A DNA stretch of 64,000 nt from Taxillus chinensis. Its lineage: Eukaryota; Streptophyta; Magnoliopsida; Santalales; Loranthaceae. The first letter of the stretch is position 1; the number at the start of each line of letters is the position of its first letter. A program made the translations under genes and the position numbers. Below the pieces are notes generated by a model that had not been told where the DNA came from, searched no databases, and saw only the letters and a program-made list of their open reading frames with translations. The stretch lies in assembly GCA_023512835.1 (NCBI GenBank), contig CM042085.1:38952324-39016323 (forward strand), in the 5' to 3' direction. Shown piece by piece: positions 1 to 12,225 of the stretch.

Positions 1-613
1 AAAGCCACAGCAACTTGTACCAGTAAACAAGTCACAGTGCCATCATCACCACAATGCAATTCTTAGTTATTATCAACAGTTCTAACCGGTCTACCCTGAG
101 ATTTATTTATACAGGCAGTTCACGACAATTTTTCCTGAAGTAGTAACAAAAGCAAACAAGTACTATGTTCTTAACCCTATTACTGAATAGTATGGAGGAA
201 ATCAAACAAACTTTTGAGCAGTAAATTATGAGAAACCCTGAATAGTATGGTAGACATAGCTTTCAGAAGCATACTAAAGAAGGGGAAATATAAACTTTAG
301 TATATTTTCTAATGCGTTTCCGCCAATGATTGCCTTTTAGGTATGGTATTAAATCTGATTTGCAGATCAGAGGATATATCTACCTCAACAGATGCTGTGT
401 GAGAATATCACCGGATTTGGTGTTTCACTTTGTACCATTTTGTAAATAAAGGTGTAAACAAACAACAATGTATAGTCTAAATGGTCACATACAACCTAAA
501 ATGGCCACCCATTTGTAATCACACCCGCCTCTAACCTCCTGCCATAGTGGAAGAAGGAACAAATACTATGAATGGCAATGACTAAATGAAGATAACATCT
601 AACCAGCAATCAC
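1..613 (-). other. Intron 8 of the UFD2-like gene (partial)
   Basis: This AT-rich stretch lies left of the exon 8 donor (GT at 612-613 on the minus strand). The next expected exon of the family does not appear here on the minus strand, so it must lie outside the window. No other gene or repeat was recognised. Confidence 0.7.
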
Positions 614-3600
614 CTGAGTGTGAGAACCTGTGAACTCCATGTCAACATAGAGCTTCAGAAGATTCCCCACAAGATATTTCAGAGACAGTTGATGCCCTAT
701 AAATAAAGTAGCCGTAGGAGATGAAACACTGCACATGCAAATAAAGAAATTCAGTACGAAGATACCCACATATATATAGTGGAAATTTAGGGAGAAAAAG
801 GAAAAAATTCAGAACCATTTAAAGAAAAATTTTAAAATAAAATTCACCTTCCACGGGGAATCCAGCCGTTCAAAACTTCTACCATCTTTGCTTTCAGGTA
901 GGGATTTTTGATAAAATTTGAACTCCCCATGAACATAATGATGAAATTCATGAAATCATCCTGGCAACCGTAAGTGATTAGGTAATAATATCTTAGAAAA
1001 TCAGAAGAATTTGTCGACAGACATATTTATAGAACTCTGATAAGCGCCCTACCAGAATGACTCCATCCAAAGCTTTAGGGATTCGGGAAGCAAAAATAAG
1101 CAATTCCATGGCATCTTCAACAAAATGTTCAGGCATACAGGAAAACTCCATCGGGCAAGTTGATGGTAGAGGCATCTTGAAACCACCAATTAAACCAACC
1201 AACCAAACTACCATTAATCGGTAGAAAGAGAGGGCTTGTTGAATAAGATTTCCATCCTTTAAAAAAGTACCAAAAAATAATAATAACCAAATATTTTAGT
1301 AAAGAATATGAGTAAAAAATCAAACATGGCCAGCCAGCCAGGCCCTGTTCAAACACCAAATAATAATAACCAAATATGAATATTATAGAAAAAAATCCAA
1401 AATATTATGGAGCAGCTATGTAAATTGCTATCTATGTTGCAGATATCCAAATATGAACACTACACTCGTAATGATGCACATGTCTATGTTACAGGTTCCC
1501 AAAGTGCTTTTAAACATTCTCATCTTAACAACTATTGAAGCTACCCCTAATAACATTCATTGGAGATGTAGATATGGGAAAAAAATAATGCCCAAGCATC
1601 AGTCCCTGAACCATGAACTGAAAAACAAAATGGGAACTGGTATGTTACAGATTCCCAAAATGCTTTTCAACATTGTCTCACTTTAAACATTATTGAAGGT
1701 ACCCTCAATAACATTAGTTTTGAATTGGAAAAAAGTAGTAGTAATGGTGCACATATGTCTAATAATAAAAATAATAAAGAGCATACTAATATATTTACAT
1801 ACCCTCAACACCTGAGCTTCATAACATAGTTTTTCCTGAGAATACAAGTCAAGTTCCTTTTCAAGCCGATCTATTTCCAGCTTCATATGTGGCAAAGGGG
1901 TTTGCTCCTGCATGGCTTTAAAACTAGCAAGTGTATCCTCACATCTTGAGATGTCCTGCAAAACAATTCTTATGTTTTCTGGGAAAATATATACTAATGA
2001 CCTTAAATATTAAAATAAAATTTCTATTACTAAAATCATTCCTGGAGCATCACAGTTGCAAAATCAAAAATTTTAGGCCACAAATTACTAAGTATTATAG
2101 GGAATAACTATAAAGCATGTATGAAATACCTGAACTAGATGCTTAAAATCAGAACATGCTCTTAACAGGCCCAAGTTTAGTACCCTTGCAGTCATGAAAA
2201 AGCATTCACAAATAAATGGATATTTTTTCTCGCCACTACTTGACATGGACTTGGCACCGTGGAGAATAGTAGCTCCAGAATCAGTGCTCCCAGTGCTAGT
2301 GGCTTCTTGAGATTGTAGAAATCGGTTTTCTTCCATGCTTTGTTGTCTAGACTCTTCAGGGTTCCTAGGATTATCGTTATTAAGCCATCCAGAAACCTCT
2401 TCTGATGATGCATGTAAGGCAGTTAACCCCCTGATATAAATTTATAACCGAGAGTAAGGGGCAAGAGAACATCCAGATAAAATAAAATAAATAGATGACC
2501 AATTGACGATTAAAAAAATTATCTCCATATCTCCACCTCAAATGCAAACGGGAACTGTAAAATACATATTTTGGATCAATTTTGTCCCGCTTTGACATAT
2601 TTGCATCCAGGAATGGCTCACAAAGCTTAAGCATAACAGCACTGAGATTGATAAATGTGCCAGAACTAGCACATGATATTGGATCAACCTGCAACCCAAA
2701 AAAAATGGAAAACACACCGTTAAAGTAGAAAGAGCCTTAATTTGTCCAATATTATACAATAAAGTGAACAAACATCGCTGGACCAGGAATAAAGCTAAAA
2801 AAAATTATTTGGAGAAACTCAAACTAAATAATTCAAAAATCAGGGGAACAAGTACCTGTATCTGAGCCCTCGACGAGTTTTCATTGATAAACTCTGCAAG
2901 ATACTCAAGGGCATGCTCACGAGTGTCATTGTTTTTTAAAATTATGAGAAGAACATCAGCTAGACCATCATATAAACTATTCATGACAGTCTTGATTGTT
3001 GTAAATGAAGATAACAAATCAGCTGGACGATGAGTTGATGCTTCAGAGAAGCACTGCTGACTGATAATTCCAAGAGACAATTTATCAGCATGAAACTTCA
3101 TAGTAAAATATATAGCCAGGATCTTATATATATGGAATAACATATATGTTGTCTACCAGCATATATTCACTAACCAAAAAAACATAAATTTTGTATTTTG
3201 ATTTTGTTTTATTTAAAAATATACAAGATGACATCATATGCCAAAAGTTGAAGGCAACATATTGACAAAGCCTATACACACATTTGAAGGACCAGAAAAG
3301 GCTCTTCATCCAAAACATTGATTGGCTGGATAGGAACTTGGATCCATGCTTTCAGAGGGAGTACGGGAGGAGAGGCAACATCATCAAGCTGAGGTGGGTT
3401 CCCTTCTCTTGGCTGAGGACGTCTCGTGACGCCAAAAGTCTCGGACTCTTTTATTGATAGAGGGAGACAAGAATACAAGTTTTCTCCACCTGATAGCCAA
3501 TGCTCATTGTAGGGCTAATTTTGAAAGAGGCTGTTGTTGCCTTCTACGAGGATCACTACAAGAAGAAACATGAGTGTCATCACTTTGTAAGGCCCTTGAG

Positions 3601-6600
3601 CTGGGTCAGCTTGATAGGAAAGAGGCTGGTTTTCAGAGAAGTTGTTTGATGAAGGGAAAATTGTGGAGGTCCTCCACTCATGTAGGGGTGATAAGGATCC
3701 AAGGCTGGATGATTCCACTCTCCTTTTCGTCAAAAGAACTACGCAACCATCAAGAAAGAGGTTGTTCAATGCATGAATGAGTTTTATGCAAAAGGGAGGC
3801 TTTTGTCTCTAGTCTAATGCCCTTTTCTAGTCGGATGACTTTGAGGACTCATTATGTTTAAAATAATATATTAACAACAATTAAAGAAGCTAGGGTGAAT
3901 CAGCTGTGGGAGAATCATTACCCCAAGGATTTTCCAACCGCAGAAGGGAAAAAGAAATTGATCACAATCAACTTTGTCAATAAATTCAAAGTAATAATAT
4001 GAGTTCTTATAATGCACATCTCACCCCTATTTATAGGAATATAAGATTTGTATGAGAAAAGGAAATAAAACGATACAAATGCCAAGGTGATTTGGGGATT
4101 AAGCCTATTCATGTCTCCAATACAACACTTCTTGCTAAGTGGAAGTGGCGGTTCATGGTAGGAAATGAGAGAATGTGGCAGTACGAGATTGGTTCTATTT
4201 GTGGGGTGGATCAATATGGTTGGATATCAAAATCATCTTGAGGCCCGCTTGGGGTCAGAATATAGAAGGTCCTTGGATCAAGCTGGGAGGAGTTCCTTCG
4301 CTCAATAAAGTGAAAACCTAGGGAAGGCACCTTTATCTCATTTTGGGATGATATGTGGTATGGGAATCACCGTTTGAAAGTTGCTTTCCCCATGGTGTAC
4401 AGGCTGGCCTCTTTGAAAGAAGGTTTGATTGTGGAATTCTGCAATAGGGAGGGGTGAAATGTCACTTTCAATCGAAATGCTCAAGATTAGAAATTGAGGT
4501 GTTCTTAGCTTTCTTTGAGTCAGTGAATAAGAACAAGACTGTGAGCAGGTAGTAGGATTGTGTCTTGGAAGGGCATCCAAAGAGGTGTGTTCTTGACCAC
4601 ACATGCTTTTGCAGTGGAAACTGGGTGGGGCACAAGACCTATTGCTTGTGACGGGTGTTGAAGAGATATTTGGAAGACTAAGATCCCCACTAAAATTGCA
4701 TTTTTTTATTGGGAAGCTATATGGGCTAGGGTGCAAACAAATTGATCATCTCCTTTATTGCATTAGGGAAACACAACTGTGAAATTTTATTTATGTTGTG
4801 TTAAATCTAGCATGGGTAATTAAGGCCAACATGGCCTCCAACCTTGCAGCTTGCAGTAGTCTGCAGGCACAAGGGCAAGCAAAGTGGCTGCTGTCGCAAT
4901 TCCTCTCACTGCCTTTTGGGTTTCGAGGAAGAAGCATAATCACAGGATTTTTGAGAAGGTTGAACAGAGCCTTCTTCAGGTGAAGGATGAGTAACGGGCT
5001 TTGTTGTTAGATGTTTTAGTTTGTTGTAATATCCCTTGTACCAAAGGCTGAATTGAGTTTCTTAGTATTTACCACCTCATCTAGTTTTGTGCTACCTTCT
5101 TAGTGGCTTTAGTTTAGTAAAATTTTCCTTTATATGATAAAATTTATACATGTATAAAAAGGGCTGGATCCCTCAAGTTGTTTTTTTAATAAAAACGGTA
5201 TGAAGAAATAATCTAAACTAACTATAATCTTGCTAATATCAATAATTATATTTGAAAGAACAAAAAATTATCAAGCAAATGGAAAAGCAAGCATGGATAT
5301 CAAATCATAAAACCAATCTACCCCACAACAAAGATATAAAGACTAAGCCATCATCCTTGCAGGTTGCAATAGCTTCCAATAAAGAATATTGACCCAAAAA
5401 GTTTATAACTTCTGTTCCAAGTAACCTAGATCATCTTCTAGAATGACACTACATAAATTCCATGATTTATATGCTACAAATGATTAGCCCAATGACCAAA
5501 TAAGGGAAAACAAAGATATGACAAATATCTGAAAATAAAGCCTCCATAGACATGCAGAAAAGCATTTCTTTTCATCAACAAAAGAGCTTTTACTAATCTG
5601 TTTTTTTTTTTTTGCATCAAGGCCATTTCAAAACCATACAGGAGCCGTCAAAAAAGAGAGAGATCAATGATCCCATCAGAATCAAGTAAATTACAACAAG
5701 TTGCTTCATCTAACATCAATGACCATAACTCACTCTTCACCTATTGAATCTTGCTCTCACTATCATCAAAAATCCACAATTTCGCTCCCACCAAATAGGC
5801 CAAAAAACTACGATGGGTATTGCACCGATTAGATCTTCGGCTTACCCCATCACCTTCACCCCTTCCAAGCATCCACTTCAAAGCTCACTCTCTCCCATGC
5901 ACCCAAGCAATCCGCAACCACTCATATACAACACCTTAGAACCCAACTACAAAGGAGCAGGAGATGGTCAACATGTTCTCCCATTCACTTGGACAACAAT
6001 CATCTACTAACCGCTGAGAGGCCCCATCAATCTAAGTGGTCAAGGGTAAGAATCTTGTCCCACGATGCCTCCTAAAATAAGAAGGCCATCCTAGTAGATA
6101 TTTTAGCCACCCAAATGGCTTTCCACTACTACTCACCACTGTTGCTGAAGACCCTCCAGCTATTATTAACCAGAAACAACTTAAGCATCAAGAAAGTTTC
6201 ATATTTGCTATCCCACCCGTTAACTCTATCGAGCTGGCCCTCTTCAAGACCACAATGAACAAGAGGAAGTCCTCAAACTCCTAATCCTAGGCATATCAAG
6301 TAAGAAAACTTATGCTAGGGGGCTGTGGGATAAGGTCCTGGGCCTATTTGGCCTCTCGTGGGTAATACCTTCATCTTTTCGCGCATTAGCTAGGAGGTAT
6401 AGGGCAACATTCAGTGGTGTGCCAGTTTGTCCCTCATTGTCTTCTGTGAAGTCTTTGGCGATAGTGGAATGCGTGTGTTTGATGATTAGAAAAGGCCTGT
6501 TGCTGAACTTTCTTGTTTTTTTTTTACGTTGGGGATTGAATATATGTTTTAGACAAACTTCGTTTTTCTTTTGGTTCTGATGTTGTCAATGGCTGCTCTT

Positions 6601-8614
6601 TCTAAGCTGATTGTTGTCTTTCTGTTGTAAATTTACATTTCATACACTTCTTGTGTGCAATTTTCTTCTAATAAAATTTGTCTTATAAAAAAAATAAAAT
6701 AAACTCCATATATAGCCAACCAAATCACCCCAAAACTGTAAATACTCAGATTCTTAAATATTTCCATCAAAAATAATGTTCATTCAATCACCAAGTTGCT
6801 CTGCCTATTCCAAACTAAGATTCTCTGTGTCCTCTCTAGCATCCAACTAATTGCAATTTGGAAGAAGGCAACCCATGTTAATGAAGAGAAATATACAGTT
6901 AAGAAACATGATGGTCACAACATGAAATGGTAATGTAGTCAACTAACAGCATTCTCCATAGGCAGCTTCAGTGACAAAGCTGTATCATTCTAAAACAAGA
7001 CAATGGTAAAATAAAACATTGAAATACAACAAATTGCAATTTGGAAGAAGGCAACCCATGTAAATGAAGAGAATATACAGTTAAGAAGAAACATGATGGT
7101 CACAACATGAAATGGTAATGTAGTCAACTAACAGCATTCTCCATAGGCAGCTTCGGTGACAAAGCTGTATCATTCTAAAACAAGAAAATGGTAAAATAAA
7201 ACACTGAAATACAAGAAATTTTGCAGCATAGTGGTAATTTGGAAAACCAATGCCGTGTAAGTTCAGCTTCAAGAACAGGCTAGCCTAAGGGGAACCAAGC
7301 ACTTGTGGAGCATTTATAATAATTTAATTTTATAATTGAACATCGTAGCAGAGGTGCACCTTGCCTTCAAATGCAGAATCAATTAGGATATTTCTCTGTT
7401 ACAAAATAGTCATGCATAGATTAGATTTTCAACATTTGAAACTCGGAAAAGAAATTGGAGGGCTTTTCTCCGTTTATTCTTCTCCACCAAACAATACTTC
7501 ACAAACTCACTTACTGTCGAAGCAATGTGGCGAGATATATATAGTTGATGGAAAGACACTCCCAGACTCACGAAGTCAATTAAATTAAAAGTTAAGAACC
7601 ATAAGGCGTTTGAGAAGCACCCCCACTTAAGGTTTAAGCTGGAAAACACTCTACAGAATAGCATCCCCTTTTCCAGTGGAAACACTCAAAAATTCCAACT
7701 TTTGATGTGCAAATGAAAAATCGAAACTGGGGAAGGGGATACTAAACTCACCCCACATCAGGCAGGCTCTTGAAAATAGTATGATCAGGTAAAGCACTGA
7801 CATGAAAGAAAGGACCCAAAATGCTAGTCATCTCAATCGCACGGCCATTCAAATAAGCCCCCTTTGGAATCCACCAGCGATGATTCACAAGAGATTTTGC
7901 ACCCGCAGGAGACCTAACCAAATACAACAAAGCCCTCAAAGGCCTCTGGAAGTCCCCAAGAGCCGAGACCTTCAAAACGCTTCCCCTCAAATCCTCGTAC
8001 AACCCCTTCAGAATCGCGTCCAAGCTTTCGAAATCCGGAGCCCGGAAAAAGTCCTCCAGAAACCCCAGCGGAGCCTCCATTCCCCCGCCACTGCTGCCTG
8101 TGCCACCGAACCCGTCCACTGAGGTAGAAACCTCGGAGAAAATCAAAGGCAGCAGAGGCGAGGTGTTGGCCGGGGTGGCAGCGGCGCCGCTGTCGACGGA
8201 ATCCCAGTTCGGAAACATGTCGGGGTTCCCGAGGTGAATCCGACAGTACGACACGGAGAGCTTCTTGGCCTGCCGGACGACCGACTCCATCTCGGACAGG
8301 ACCATCTTGTCCCTCATGGAGGCGATCTTCTTCCCTTCCTCGTACGCACGGCGGTAGCATCCGACCAAGTACGGGAACGGAGGCTCGGCAGTCGTGAAAT
8401 TCCCCGACAGCCGGTCAATCAGGACCCGCTCCATGATGTCCCGCGAGAGCCGCAAGTCCCTGCCCTCGCTGAGAACCTCGGCGGCTGTCATCTCCAGGTA
8501 CACGAGGCTGCTCGAATCAGTTTCCATCAAATCGACAAGGGATACGAGGAAGATTTTGCGGAGGATTATGTCCTCGATTTCGGCTAAGGATCGCTGGGGC
8601 TTTTGGGTCGCCAT
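614..8614 (-). CDS. PUB1: Ubiquitin conjugation factor E4 (UFD2/PUB1/MUSE3-like), 5' part of gene
   Basis: Plant UFD2 is a U-box E4/E3 enzyme that extends ubiquitin chains on already ubiquitinated proteins; in Arabidopsis it is PUB1/MUSE3 and helps control NLR immune receptor levels. I read eight minus-strand coding exons: 7752-8614, 2856-3060, 2537-2688, 2130-2430, 1803-1955, 1053-1256, 848-960 and 614-728. Every internal junction has GT..AG borders. The lengths sum to 2106 nt, exactly 702 codons in an open frame. The start ATG at 8614 opens MATQKPQRSLAEIEDIILRK, a close match to the family's N-terminus. Family blocks include SYCRIHLGNPDMF, the QQCFSEAS.RRPADLLSSF-type block at the exon 2 start, KRDKIDPKY, and FMTARVLNLGLL (Ufd2 core). 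Exon 6 encodes MVVWLVGLIGGFKMPLPSTC. The remaining third, including the C-terminal U-box, lies left of base 1. No frameshift or stop is seen, so the gene is probably functional. Confidence 0.95.
1485..1720. repeat. Diverged tandem duplication in UFD2 intron 5
   Basis: Two copies of about 75 bp begin TATGTTACAG at 1485 and 1641, a period of 156 bp. Both continue with a TTCCCAAA.TGCTTTT block and end with a CAATAACATT-like block. The copies differ at many sites, so the duplication is old. It lies between exons 5 and 6 and has no coding role. Confidence 0.7.
3540..5160 (+). mobile_element. Decayed LINE (L1-type) remnant, antisense to the host gene
   Basis: In shifting plus-strand frames I can read fragments typical of plant L1-type reverse transcriptases. 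Near 3770 there is MSFMQKGGF, like the segment that precedes the IPKK motif. Near 4340-4440 there is FWDDMWYGNHRLKVAFPMVY. Near 4680-4735 there is KIPTKIAFFYWEAIWARVQT, the block just before the zf-RVT zinc finger. Stops and frameshifts interrupt all frames, so it is a dead fossil. The left limit is uncertain; the right limit is set by the AT-rich tail near 5150. Confidence 0.7.
6300..6695 (+). mobile_element. LINE-like 3' end with A-rich tail
   Basis: The plus strand near 6328-6372 reads LWDKVLGLFGLSWVIPSS, resembling the C-terminal region of plant LINE reverse transcriptases. About 300 bp of untranslated sequence follows and ends in a CTTATAAAAAAAATAAAATAAA tail at 6680-6702, as expected for a LINE 3' end. 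The 5' side is truncated or too decayed to place. It lies in intron 1 of the UFD2-like gene, antisense to it. Confidence 0.55.
6851..7216. repeat. 183 bp tandem duplication in UFD2 intron 1
   Basis: Copy 1 starts TTGCAATTTGGAAGAAGGCA at 6851 and copy 2 starts with the same bases at 7034. Both run through GGCAGCTTC.GTGACAAAGC to the GAAATACAA block. The copies differ by only a few substitutions and small indels, so the duplication is fairly recent. Confidence 0.9.
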
Positions 8615-8876
8615 CTACAGAGACGGCCAGAGACCCAGGAACGGGGGAGGGCTTGAAATCAGATGGGTCCGCAGTTGTTTTTAAGGTTGTTAAAACGAAA
8701 CATAGGACAACAATGTCGGAGGTTGTTGCTTAAAAGCTTCGATGTGGCGGCGTCGGTGGTGGCGGTGGCAGCGGCGGTGGAGGAGCCGGCGGTAGCGGCG
8801 GTGGCGGCGGCGGCGGCGGCGGCGATCGTTGAAGAGGGGGAATTAATCAATATTCTGATTTGGGAATATTGCTGGG
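8615..8876 (-). promoter_or_regulatory. 5' leader and proximal promoter region of the UFD2-like gene
   Basis: This is the stretch immediately upstream of the ATG at 8614. It includes a GC-rich tract of GGC/GGT triplets (about 8748-8825 on the plus strand), which would be a CCG-rich 5' leader on the gene strand. I see no clear TATA box. The transcription start cannot be placed from sequence alone. Confidence 0.45.
8748..8825. repeat. Imperfect (GGC/GGT)n triplet tract
   Basis: The tract is an interrupted run of GGC, GGT and GCG triplets ending in six consecutive GGC units near 8805-8822. It is a common feature of plant 5' leaders. Short open frames across it, alanine- or valine-rich, are by-products of the repeat. 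Confidence 0.85.
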
Positions 8877-9192
8877 TGTAAATGGGCCGATTAAAGCTCA
8901 ATCCGTAGTTGGCTCGTTTAGGTTGGCCGTAAGTTTTTTATTTTTTTTTATCTTTTTATTTTTAAATTACTGTATATATTATATTATATAATTTTAATTG
9001 AGTAATTAAATTTTATATATAAATAATTATAAAATAATATTGATCCGAGTTTTGGCCAGTTCTAGTCTGGTTGGGTCGGATCAGGTCGAATCAGTATTTT
9101 TTACTCTATAAGTTAGGCAAGAGTTGAACCCAACCCGATAGCTTGTCGGGGTGATTCAATTCGGGTCGGGTTAGGTTCATTTTGTCATCCCT
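8877..9192. mobile_element. Small hAT-like MITE with 9 bp target duplication
   Basis: ATTGCTGGG occurs at 8868-8876 and again at 9193-9201, flanking a 316 bp AT-rich insert with no coding capacity. The left end reads TGTAAATGGGCC. The right end, reverse complemented, reads TAGGGATGACAAAATGAAC. Both resemble the termini of plant hAT-derived MITEs, as do the inner GGGTCGGGTTAGGTTC-type tracts. hAT elements make 8 bp duplications; an 8 bp TTGCTGGG core fits. It sits about 260 bp upstream of the UFD2 start codon. Confidence 0.7.
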
Positions 9193-9201
9193 ATTGCTGG
9201 G

Positions 9202-10240
9202 AGTAAAACTCTTAAAAGGATGTTATTTTAAGATCATATTTTGTCTTCATAACTCACTTTCAAGTGTTTTTTTTTTTGTTTTTTAAACCCTCTTTTCTTT
9301 CGATTTGCATTGTTCTTTTGAAAATACTAAATACTGTCGTCATGTCATTTTTATATGAGTGCTCAAGTGCTGCTAGGTATAATTGGCATTACGGTATCAT
9401 CGTGTCGTCAACTGACATAAAATAAGTCACATTAGCATCTTTTGACATGCATTGGTGCGTTTCTATATCATCGTTTAAATATAGTGTCGAACAGGACTTG
9501 AGTAGGAACTCGAGCAGGGCTCAAGCCCCCCTCTTAGTACGCAGAGAACAACATGCTACTTTAGACTTCTTTAATTTGAGTCTGCAACATGCATATGAAT
9601 ACAAGTTACAATGTGGGGAAAAAAAGGTTGAGCGCAGGAGTTTTCCCCTCTCTTTCTTGTGGGTATATGAAAAAAAAAGTAGGTGTATTCAAAAAGAGTA
9701 TTAATAAAGCAATTAATAATCTCTCTCTCTATCTCTCTAAAAATCAACAAAACCGATTTAACCTGATAATCCGATGGATCGAAAATCGAATAAACCAAAA
9801 ATCAAATAAATCAATATTTTTTTTGGGTGGGTTGACTAACCTGGCAATTTGACTGAAAACCAAATAAACTGATTAAATAAATGGTACAACCTGCTCAAAC
9901 CAGTCAACGAACACTTATGGATAAGAAATTTTTTCAGACACGGCAAGAAATATAAAGATTTTATGAATTAAAGGTAGAAGTTTATTGGTTTCAGACTTCC
10001 TAGGTTTATTCCAAAGATGTTTTTTATGATAAAAAATTATTTGATTTGGTTTGTTAGAATTAAATATTCGATTATGTATTCTAGTTGGCGTTGATGTTGT
10101 GAATTTAAGGTGGGAAATTGACGATGTTAGGATTGAGTAGGAAAACTATTAATCCAATTTAACCCGACAAACCAACCAACCAAAAACCGAATAAACCAAA
10201 AACTGAATAAACCGATTTGGACAGGTTGAACAATTATATC
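9202..10240. other. Intergenic DNA with AACCGA-type repeat segments
   Basis: No convincing gene is seen. Two stretches, about 9745-9900 and 10150-10225, are rich in AACCGAATAAACCAAAAA-like words in the same orientation. This is the usual look of decayed plant MITE or hAT derivative ends. No terminal repeats or target duplication could be matched, so the segments are left unassigned. Confidence 0.4.
10236..10240. repeat. Target site duplication of solo LTR D (left copy)
   Basis: ATATC immediately precedes TGTCACG. The matching copy is at 56447-56451, immediately after TTTACA. Confidence 0.85.
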
Positions 10241-11159
10241 TGTCACGCCCCCAAATTCCAGGGAACCTGGAACCAGGAACATGACTTCCCTTTGCCCGCA
10301 CCCGAAAGCTCAAGGGGTTGGTGACTAGCAGCAATAGAGACTACACCGCGGGTGCTGTCTCAATCATGCAACCCTGTACAGTCATACATCAAGGGTAATC
10401 CTGTACTTTCCCATATATCATCATGCATACAATAAGTCAAATAGTCATACAGACATCACATCACAAACAGTATGCAAATACAACTATCCACAGACCCATG
10501 TCCGGGATACAATACATGTCACGCCCCCAAATTCTAAAAATTACAGAACCAGGAACGCGACTTTTCCACGCCCACTCCAGGGATCGAGGGGTTAGTGACT
10601 GATCCATTCCTGTACAATACTACAACAAGGGTAGAATTGTATACTCCGATGAATTAAATTCAAAATTTATTTTTAAAAAAAAAAAATATGACAATACAAT
10701 CAATTCTCATAAATGTCCAGTACCCAAAATCACTCACAAATAAGTTCCACCAAAAAGGTTCATACAACTGTCACGGACCCAAGTCCGGAATAAGAAATAA
10801 TCAAAATAGTAAATAAGTCCATTAAATGAATCCTACACCAAAGATGTCCCGACCTACCCCGCTATGGCTCCACAAGCTACTCCCTACAACCTGTAGGAAA
10901 TAGAAATAACGTAAGGTGAGCACGAATGCCCAGTAGGTAATCCCCATCTCCACCGTCCTATCACATAAAATCCTAAGTCTACATGATCGGTATATGCTTG
11001 TGCCAGTGAAGTGTCCTATTCTATCCTAGAAAACTTACATTCAATCACAAGATAAGACATCACACATTATATTTAATTTATCAAAGGTTCACAACAGCTA
11101 TTCCACCATCCATAAGATCCCCACTATCAACTCCAATAATCCCAGTCACCTCTTGATAG

Positions 11160-11266
11160 CCATATGTGGGACCTGCGGTGTCTATAACGACAACCAGCCA
11201 TATATGGGACCTAGGTTACCTGCCACATAGGGGACCTACGGCCTCTTGCCAGCCCAATGTGGGACC
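11160..11266. repeat. Four-unit CCATATGTGGGACC array in LARD A LTR
   Basis: Four units resembling CCACATATGGGACC begin at about 11160, 11198, 11223 and 11253, each followed by a short GG-containing spacer. The same ordered array appears in element C (from about 46230 and about 52267) and inverted in element E (about 58310-58420). Confidence 0.85.
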
Positions 11267-12033
11267 CATGGTTAATCCAACCAATTCTACCATCAATTCC
11301 ACATGCAACCAACAAATAATAATTCCGATAACCAGTATCAAATCATACAGTTTATTTAAATCATTAAACCAACAATAACATGCCACAAATAATAATTAAA
11401 TTACTAAACTGATAATAACAAATTTAACGATATTATTTAATTAAACTAATCAATTCAAATCCAAATAATATTTAAAATAACAAACAATAACAAGTCCAAA
11501 CATTGTTCATTTAATTAAACTAATTAAAACAAGCCCAACTAATATTTAAAATGTGAACAACCAATATTAGGTCCCAGTAATATTTGAATTTAATAGATAA
11601 AAAAGTTTTAGAATTAGGTCCTAAAAATAATCGCACAATAAAGAATAACCCACGAAGGACTATGAGGAACAGGAACCAGGCTCAAAAGGGCAACCAAGCT
11701 AGCACTGCCAGCCCCCCACTAGGGCTGGCATGCACATGGGGGCAGAGTCACCGCCCCTCCCACTTACACGAAGATGTGGCAGGGCCCCTGCCCTGCCGAC
11801 AGCCTGGTGTGCGCTACCGATGCGCGGAGGGAAATACCAGGCTTTGGCCTCGTAAGCACACAATGATGATATTAATAATAATCAAGCAGAAAAAAAAAAG
11901 AGATGATAATCACTGCCGCGCAGGGGAGGGGAAAAGAAGCAGACCGTAGGAGGTATAGAATGATACCTTGATAATGCCTAATAATAATGATAACAGTTTG
12001 CTAAAATTTCATTCCTCCGCCTGGCATCTTCAT

Positions 12034-12034
<1 letters not shown>

Positions 12035-12066
<32 letters not shown>

Positions 12067-12067
12067 G
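12035..12067. repeat. (AAT)n microsatellite in LARD A LTR
   Basis: An uninterrupted run of AAT triplets. A shorter copy lies at about 33090-33110 in the right LTR. Confidence 0.9.
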
Positions 12068-12151
12068 ATGATTAGCCTTTGCAGGGACGTGGAGCATGCG
12101 GGATGGAAAACTATGAGTCATATCGGGAGCCGACCTAGCGTGAAGATGGTT

Positions 12152-12155
<4 letters not shown>

Positions 12156-12215
<60 letters not shown>

Positions 12216-12225
12216 TATATAAAAT
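12156..12225. repeat. (AT)n microsatellite in LARD A LTR
   Basis: A nearly pure AT dinucleotide run. Shorter versions sit at the equivalent place at about 45620-45647 (right LTR) and 57267-57333 (element E). Confidence 0.95.

Larger units (their letters stand above)
3061..7751 (-). other. Long first intron of the UFD2-like gene
   Basis: The intron is 4.7 kb. The donor GTGAGT starts at 7751 and the acceptor TTATCAG ends at 3061. It separates the 287-codon first exon from the rest of the gene. It carries two plus-strand LINE-like remnants and a 183 bp tandem duplication. At about 5640-6010 an antisense stretch weakly resembles retroelement 3' coding sequence, too decayed to assign. The remainder is AT-rich with nothing recognisable. 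Confidence 0.85.

Noticed and set aside
4338..4736. 132-codon minus-strand ORF in intron 1
   Set aside because: Antisense of the LINE fossil, whose plus-strand reading shows the real homology.
7802..8684. Plus-strand open frames of 96-117 codons and an overlapping minus-strand frame at 7914-8360
   Set aside because: Shadows of the GC-rich first exon of the UFD2-like gene; no motifs of their own.
8659..8901. Alanine- or threonine-rich small ORFs over the GGC tract
   Set aside because: Produced by the triplet repeat in the 5' leader.
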